Assembly: GCF_001263355.1 (NCBI RefSeq)
Contig: NZ_LGYO01000022.1
Location: forward strand, 222,701 to 286,700
From: Acetobacterium bakii
Lineage (GTDB): Bacteria; Bacillota; Clostridia; Eubacteriales; Eubacteriaceae
DNA length: 64,000 nt
Direction of reading: 5' to 3'
Below are positions 60,819 through 64,000 of the stretch, piece after piece. The stretch's first letter is position 1. Each line of letters opens with the position of its first letter. The notes under the pieces are model-generated. The model did no database searches. It saw only the letters and a program-made list of their open reading frames with translations, and had not been told where the DNA came from. Both the position numbers and the translations under genes were made by a program.

Positions 60819-60847
60819 GCATCCTGATCTTGAAAGATCAAAATGCT
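60819..60847 (-). terminator. Terminator after the radical SAM gene
   Basis: On this strand AGCATTTTGATCTT pairs with AAGATCAGGATGCT (G-T pairs in the middle), then TTTTTCTTT. Confidence 0.8.
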
Positions 60848-60874
60848 ATGGGGGGGCCATAAATCAGAGTAAAG

Positions 60875-61756
60875 TCAGATAAAGGTTAGTTGTGTATCGC
60901 GCTGCTCGATCTTGTATCTTGATATAATATCAGACATTTTGTAGAGCATTGACAGTCGATTGCACTCTTTGGTAAAGTTTGCATAAAGGGCCTTTGCGTT
61001 GGGGCTGCTGCAATTGTATTGGTTCCCAAATTCCAGCATGTATTTTTGTTTTATGGTTGGAAAATGCTGATCCAGCTGATCATAAAAGTATTCCCGTTGT
61101 TTGTCACGAAGGGTGACGCCGAAACACGGATAAATAAACCCAGCGCCATTTTCTTTGCCGCGTCGGACAATTTCCAAAATATTCTCCTGCGTGTCATTGA
61201 TAAAAGGCAGAATGGGCATTAGCAGAATGCCGCAATAAATGCCATGATCAGATAACTCTTTGATGGCCTGAAACCGCTCACTGCTAACCGGAACATGCGG
61301 TTCGATTTTTTTACAAAGAGCATCATCGGCGGTGGTTATGGTCATTTTAACGATAACCGGGGAGCGTTTCCGGATGTCGTTTAACACATCGATATCCCGG
61401 GTAATAAGAGGGCTTTTGGTGGCAATGGCAACCCCAAAGCCATGGGTTCTGATGATTTCCAGAGCGTGCCGGGTCAGTTGCAATTCCTTTTCAAAGGGAT
61501 TATAGGGATCACTCATGGCACCGGTACCAACAACCCCTTTTTTCATTTTCCGGCTGAGATTATCCCGGATGACGGCCAGAGCATTTTCCTTGGCCCGGAC
61601 CCGATCAAAATCTTCGATTCGGTAGCAGTCACTCCGGCTGTCACAATAGATGCACCCATGACTGCAGCCTTTATAGATGTTCATGTTATATTCGGTGCCA
61701 AACCAGGCGGTACCCTTTGTTCGGGTCACGATATTTTTTGCGGGTATGTATTCCAT
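60875..61756 (-). CDS. SPL-family radical SAM protein
   Basis: A 293-residue radical SAM protein. It has NIYKGCSHGCIYCDSRSDCY with the CxxxCxxC cluster motif near residue 31, GVVGTGAMSDPYNPFEKELQ and IATKSPLITRD, all typical of the spore photoproduct lyase-like (Rv2578c-type) family. Substrate unknown; many members are of uncharacterised function, some linked to DNA repair. No other cysteine motif suggests an extra cluster. GAGGAC lies before the ATG. It is a separate unit from the nif genes. Confidence 0.88.
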   Translation of the reverse strand: MEYIPAKNIVTRTKGTAWFGTEYNMNIYKGCSHGCIYCDSRSDCYRIEDFDRVRAKENALAVIRDNLSRKMKKGVVGTGAMSDPYNPFEKELQLTRHALEIIRTHGFGVAIATKSPLITRDIDVLNDIRKRSPVIVKMTITTADDALCKKIEPHVPVSSERFQAIKELSDHGIYCGILLMPILPFINDTQENILEIVRRGKENGAGFIYPCFGVTLRDKQREYFYDQLDQHFPTIKQKYMLEFGNQYNCSSPNAKALYANFTKECNRLSMLYKMSDIISRYKIEQRDTQLTFI

Positions 61757-61787
61757 TGGATCGTCCTCGCTTTAATAAATTATCTGT

Positions 61788-62432
61788 TTATCGCACAATT
61801 AACCCCATTAATTTGGCCAGTTCCGCCGCCTGATAGGTGGTTACAATGGCACCCTTTAATTCGTCGCCGGACACCACCAGACCATCGATTTGACTGCTGG
61901 TAAAATCGATGTTTTTTAAGGGCGTTTTGAAAAAACTGGTCTCAATAAAGCGAACCTCATTAAGCTCTAAATTTTTTAGGTTGCATTCGGAAATGGTCGA
62001 ATGACTCATATCGCACTCGGAAATTCCAAAATCTTTGATTTTGCATTTTCCGAAGTTGGCGTATTGAAAATTGCTGTTGATCAGGGATGTGTCCTGGATT
62101 TGGGCATTGTTAAAATCAGATCCCATCACCTTGCATGAAGAGAATTCGCAGCGGCTAAAGTACCCGTCGCTAAAATCGCTATTGGACAGGTTGCTGGATT
62201 TAAAAAGAACATCCCGGCAATCGATTTTATTAAACGAACAATTTATAAATTCGCAGTTTTCGAATATAATGTCTTTAAAGACAGCTTTTGATAAATCAAG
62301 AGCTTTAAAAACAAGACCCTTAAAATACTTCTCTTCAATATCGGATTCCTCCTGCTGAGCAACCTCTAAAAGCGACAATAAATCCTCTGAAACACCAAGG
62401 TCTTTTGTAATATTAGGCTTTGTAATTTTCAT
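61788..62432 (-). CDS. Pentapeptide repeat protein
   Basis: A 214-residue protein with about 25 pentapeptide units of the A(D/N)LxX type between residues 40 and 200 (FENCEFINCSFNKIDC, SSNLSNSDFSDGYF, SNFQYANFGKCKI), folding as a right-handed beta helix. Functions in the family range from gyrase mimicry to structural roles; none is indicated. The GAGGTTAATCA site precedes the ATG. It may be co-transcribed with the radical SAM gene (31-bp gap). Confidence 0.88.
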   Translation of the reverse strand: MKITKPNITKDLGVSEDLLSLLEVAQQEESDIEEKYFKGLVFKALDLSKAVFKDIIFENCEFINCSFNKIDCRDVLFKSSNLSNSDFSDGYFSRCEFSSCKVMGSDFNNAQIQDTSLINSNFQYANFGKCKIKDFGISECDMSHSTISECNLKNLELNEVRFIETSFFKTPLKNIDFTSSQIDGLVVSGDELKGAIVTTYQAAELAKLMGLIVR

Positions 62433-62485
62433 TGATTAACCTCTTTTATTAAATATGAAATGGTTGTTTTGAACTTTTATCGTAA

Positions 62486-62734
62486 TCAATCCTTCCAATT
62501 CCACCATTTGAGTTTTTCAGGCTCATGGATTTCGTTTTCGGCAAAATAAACCGCCAGGCGATAGACGTAGAGAACACAGCGGTCTTCTTTAAAACCCTTG
62601 AACACACAGTCTTTTGCATACATTGCTTCAGGATCCTGTTCTTTTAAATCCTCCACATAATGGTAACCGATATTTATCAGATGCTGTTTCATATTTTTAC
62701 CCACCCCAGGGATTGTTAACAAATCGGTCTGCAT
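62486..62734 (-). CDS. Cdd1-like helix-hairpin-helix protein
   Basis: An 82-residue protein with a helix-hairpin-helix start (LLTIPGVGKNMKQHLINIG) and the conserved stretch DPEAMYAKDCVFKGFKEDRC, then VYRLAVYFAENE. It matches the Cdd1 (pathogenicity locus) family of small proteins. It may bind DNA. GAGGTGATACT precedes the ATG. It lies 53 bases before the pentapeptide gene, so all three leftward genes may form one operon. Confidence 0.82.
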   Translation of the reverse strand: MQTDLLTIPGVGKNMKQHLINIGYHYVEDLKEQDPEAMYAKDCVFKGFKEDRCVLYVYRLAVYFAENEIHEPEKLKWWNWKD

Positions 62735-62893
62735 AGTATCACCTCAATTATAATATTACATTCATGATTGATCAGTCAGCTTACTTTAAAATATTTTACC
62801 ATAAAAGGGCCGGTCCATTTGCATTTTTAAGGAATAAAGCTTATAATTTTCTTCGTAATCAAAAGAAGAAAAGTAAAGAAAGCAGGAGAAATG

Positions 62894-64000
62894 ATGGAAA
62901 TATCTCAGCGTATTCAAAAGATGGGGGAACCCGCTCTGCTTAAATATTATTCAATGGTTAACACAGTTCAAAAAAAAGGGAAAAAAGTATATTTTCTTAA
63001 CATTGGTCAGCCGGATATACCAACCCCGGTAGGCTTTTTGGAATGTCTGAATTGCTTTGACGAAAAGGTCCTGGCTTATCAGGCCCCTGAAGGAATCAGG
63101 CCGCTGAGAGAAGCAGCCTGCGGTTACTATCGGCGATTGGGTCTTGATTATACTATCGAAGATCTATTTGTAACCAATGGCGGAAGTGAAGCCCTGTTGT
63201 TCACCTTTATCGGAATCTGTAACCCTGGGGATGAAATTCTCACAGCCGAGCCCCTGTACAGCATTTACAAAGAAATGGCTGCCGCCACGAATGTGACGCT
63301 GGTGGGCTTTAAAACCTATGCCGAGGATGGTTTCGCCCTTCCGGATAGTGCGGTTATTGAAGCTGCCATCACTGAGAAAACCAGGGCTATTTTAATGACC
63401 AATCCTGGCAACCCAACCGGAAAGGTTTTTACCCAACAAGAAATTACGGTTCTTAAAGAGCTGGCATTAAAACACGATCTCTATCTGATTTCTGATGAAG
63501 TTTACCGGGAATTTATCTATGATGATCAGGTTTATCTGAGCCCGTCCCAGCAGCCTGATCTCGAACAGAACTTTATTCTCATTGACAGCATTTCCAAGCG
63601 CTACAGTGCCTGCGGCGCACGGATCGGATTTATTATATCAAAAAATAAACGGTTAATGAAGCAATTAAAAAAGCTGTGTCAGATGCGCTTATCAGTATCC
63701 ACCATTGATCAGATTGGTGCGGTTTCTTTGTTTGCCCTGGAGCAGAACTTTTTTGATGAAATATTGGCAGAATATGCCCACCGTCGTGAAATTGTTTATC
63801 AGGCACTACAGGAAATTCCCGGACTGATCTGTAAAGAGCCCAAAGGTGCTTTTTATTTTATGGCGAAACTTCCCATCCGGGATGCCAGTCATTTTATCGA
63901 ATGGATGATCACTGATTTTGATTATCTGGGAGAAACCGTGCTTTTATCACCGGCCAACGATTTCTATTTAAATCCGGCTGACGGTGCCGATGAGGTACGC
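62894..64000 (+). CDS. Class I/II aminotransferase, partial at window end
   Basis: The first 369 residues of a PLP fold type I aminotransferase. It has NIGQPDIPTP, APEGIRPLREA, TNGGSEALLFTF, TNPGNPTGKVF, LISDEVYREF and the cofactor Lys in SISKRYSACGARIGF. It resembles aspartate aminotransferases. The ATG at 62894 follows AGGAGAA; an ATG three bases earlier is possible. The gene runs past the window, and at most a few tens of residues should be missing. Substrate not determinable. Confidence 0.9.
   Translation, partial: MEISQRIQKMGEPALLKYYSMVNTVQKKGKKVYFLNIGQPDIPTPVGFLECLNCFDEKVLAYQAPEGIRPLREAACGYYRRLGLDYTIEDLFVTNGGSEALLFTFIGICNPGDEILTAEPLYSIYKEMAAATNVTLVGFKTYAEDGFALPDSAVIEAAITEKTRAILMTNPGNPTGKVFTQQEITVLKELALKHDLYLISDEVYREFIYDDQVYLSPSQQPDLEQNFILIDSISKRYSACGARIGFIISKNKRLMKQLKKLCQMRLSVSTIDQIGAVSLFALEQNFFDEILAEYAHRREIVYQALQEIPGLICKEPKGAFYFMAKLPIRDASHFIEWMITDFDYLGETVLLSPANDFYLNPADGADEVR

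Overview
The window looks like the chromosome of a strictly anaerobic, low-GC Gram-positive acetogen of the Clostridia, most likely an Acetobacterium or close relative. The evidence is a methyltransferase corrinoid protein, a RACo-type corrinoid activator, a Clostridium pasteurianum-style nif cluster (nifI1/nifI2 between nifH and nifD, fused nifN-B, split nifV, 2Fe-2S ferredoxin), T-box control and Firmicutes-type replication and cell-wall genes. The species call is inference. I see no rRNA, tRNA or CRISPR.

Layout. 1-5.4 kb: corrinoid protein, BCCT betaine-type transporter, a PH/SHOCT protein and a leftward glycosyltransferase/acyltransferase pair. 6.1-11.5 kb: a carbohydrate module with an FGGY kinase, an SDR dehydrogenase, a second FGGY protein whose ATP-binding motifs are degenerate, and a CdaR-type regulator. 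11.7-17.8 kb (leftward): GltB-like FMN protein, DUF4956/VTC polyphosphate-type pair and a two-component system. 18-21.7 kb: rhodanese, a RACo-like activator without its ferredoxin domain, and TrpB2 behind a tryptophan T-box. 22.2-25.6 kb: three tandem 3D-domain wall proteins behind near-identical promoters, two of which carry WalR-like boxes. 25.8-34.2 kb: degenerate GGDEF membrane protein, a dense DnaA-box cluster, a tRNA-methyltransferase-like gene, DnaI and DnaD, then murA-walJ-htrA. 34.3-38.5 kb: two tandem amtB-glnK pairs, each behind a promoter and an attenuator-like hairpin. 38.6-47.5 kb: polyol island with two SorC regulators, a glycerol-1-phosphate dehydrogenase-like enzyme, a HAD phosphatase, GutM, a glucitol-family PTS with its own HPr, a 2-hydroxyacid dehydrogenase and a class II aldolase. 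47.5-60.6 kb (leftward): AnfO-family gene, a Cys4-tailed MORN-like protein, then nifH-nifI1-nifI2-nifD-nifK-nifE-nifN-B-fdx-nifV-alpha-nifV-omega. 60.9-64 kb: radical SAM, pentapeptide-repeat and Cdd1-like proteins and a partial aminotransferase.

How it fits together. Nitrogen acquisition dominates: ammonium channels with PII proteins, nitrogenase with its own PII switch, split homocitrate synthase and a dedicated ferredoxin. The nif operon has a consensus promoter followed by a leader of about 300 nt with three hairpins sharing one stem motif, two of them terminator-like, so attenuation control is likely. The second AmtB has Glu in place of the first pore histidine.

The most unusual non-coding signal is a family of intergenic palindromes. 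Four full copies are exactly 101 bp and have compensatory changes in the stem. There are also deletion derivatives and related longer or shorter types that share the central hairpin.
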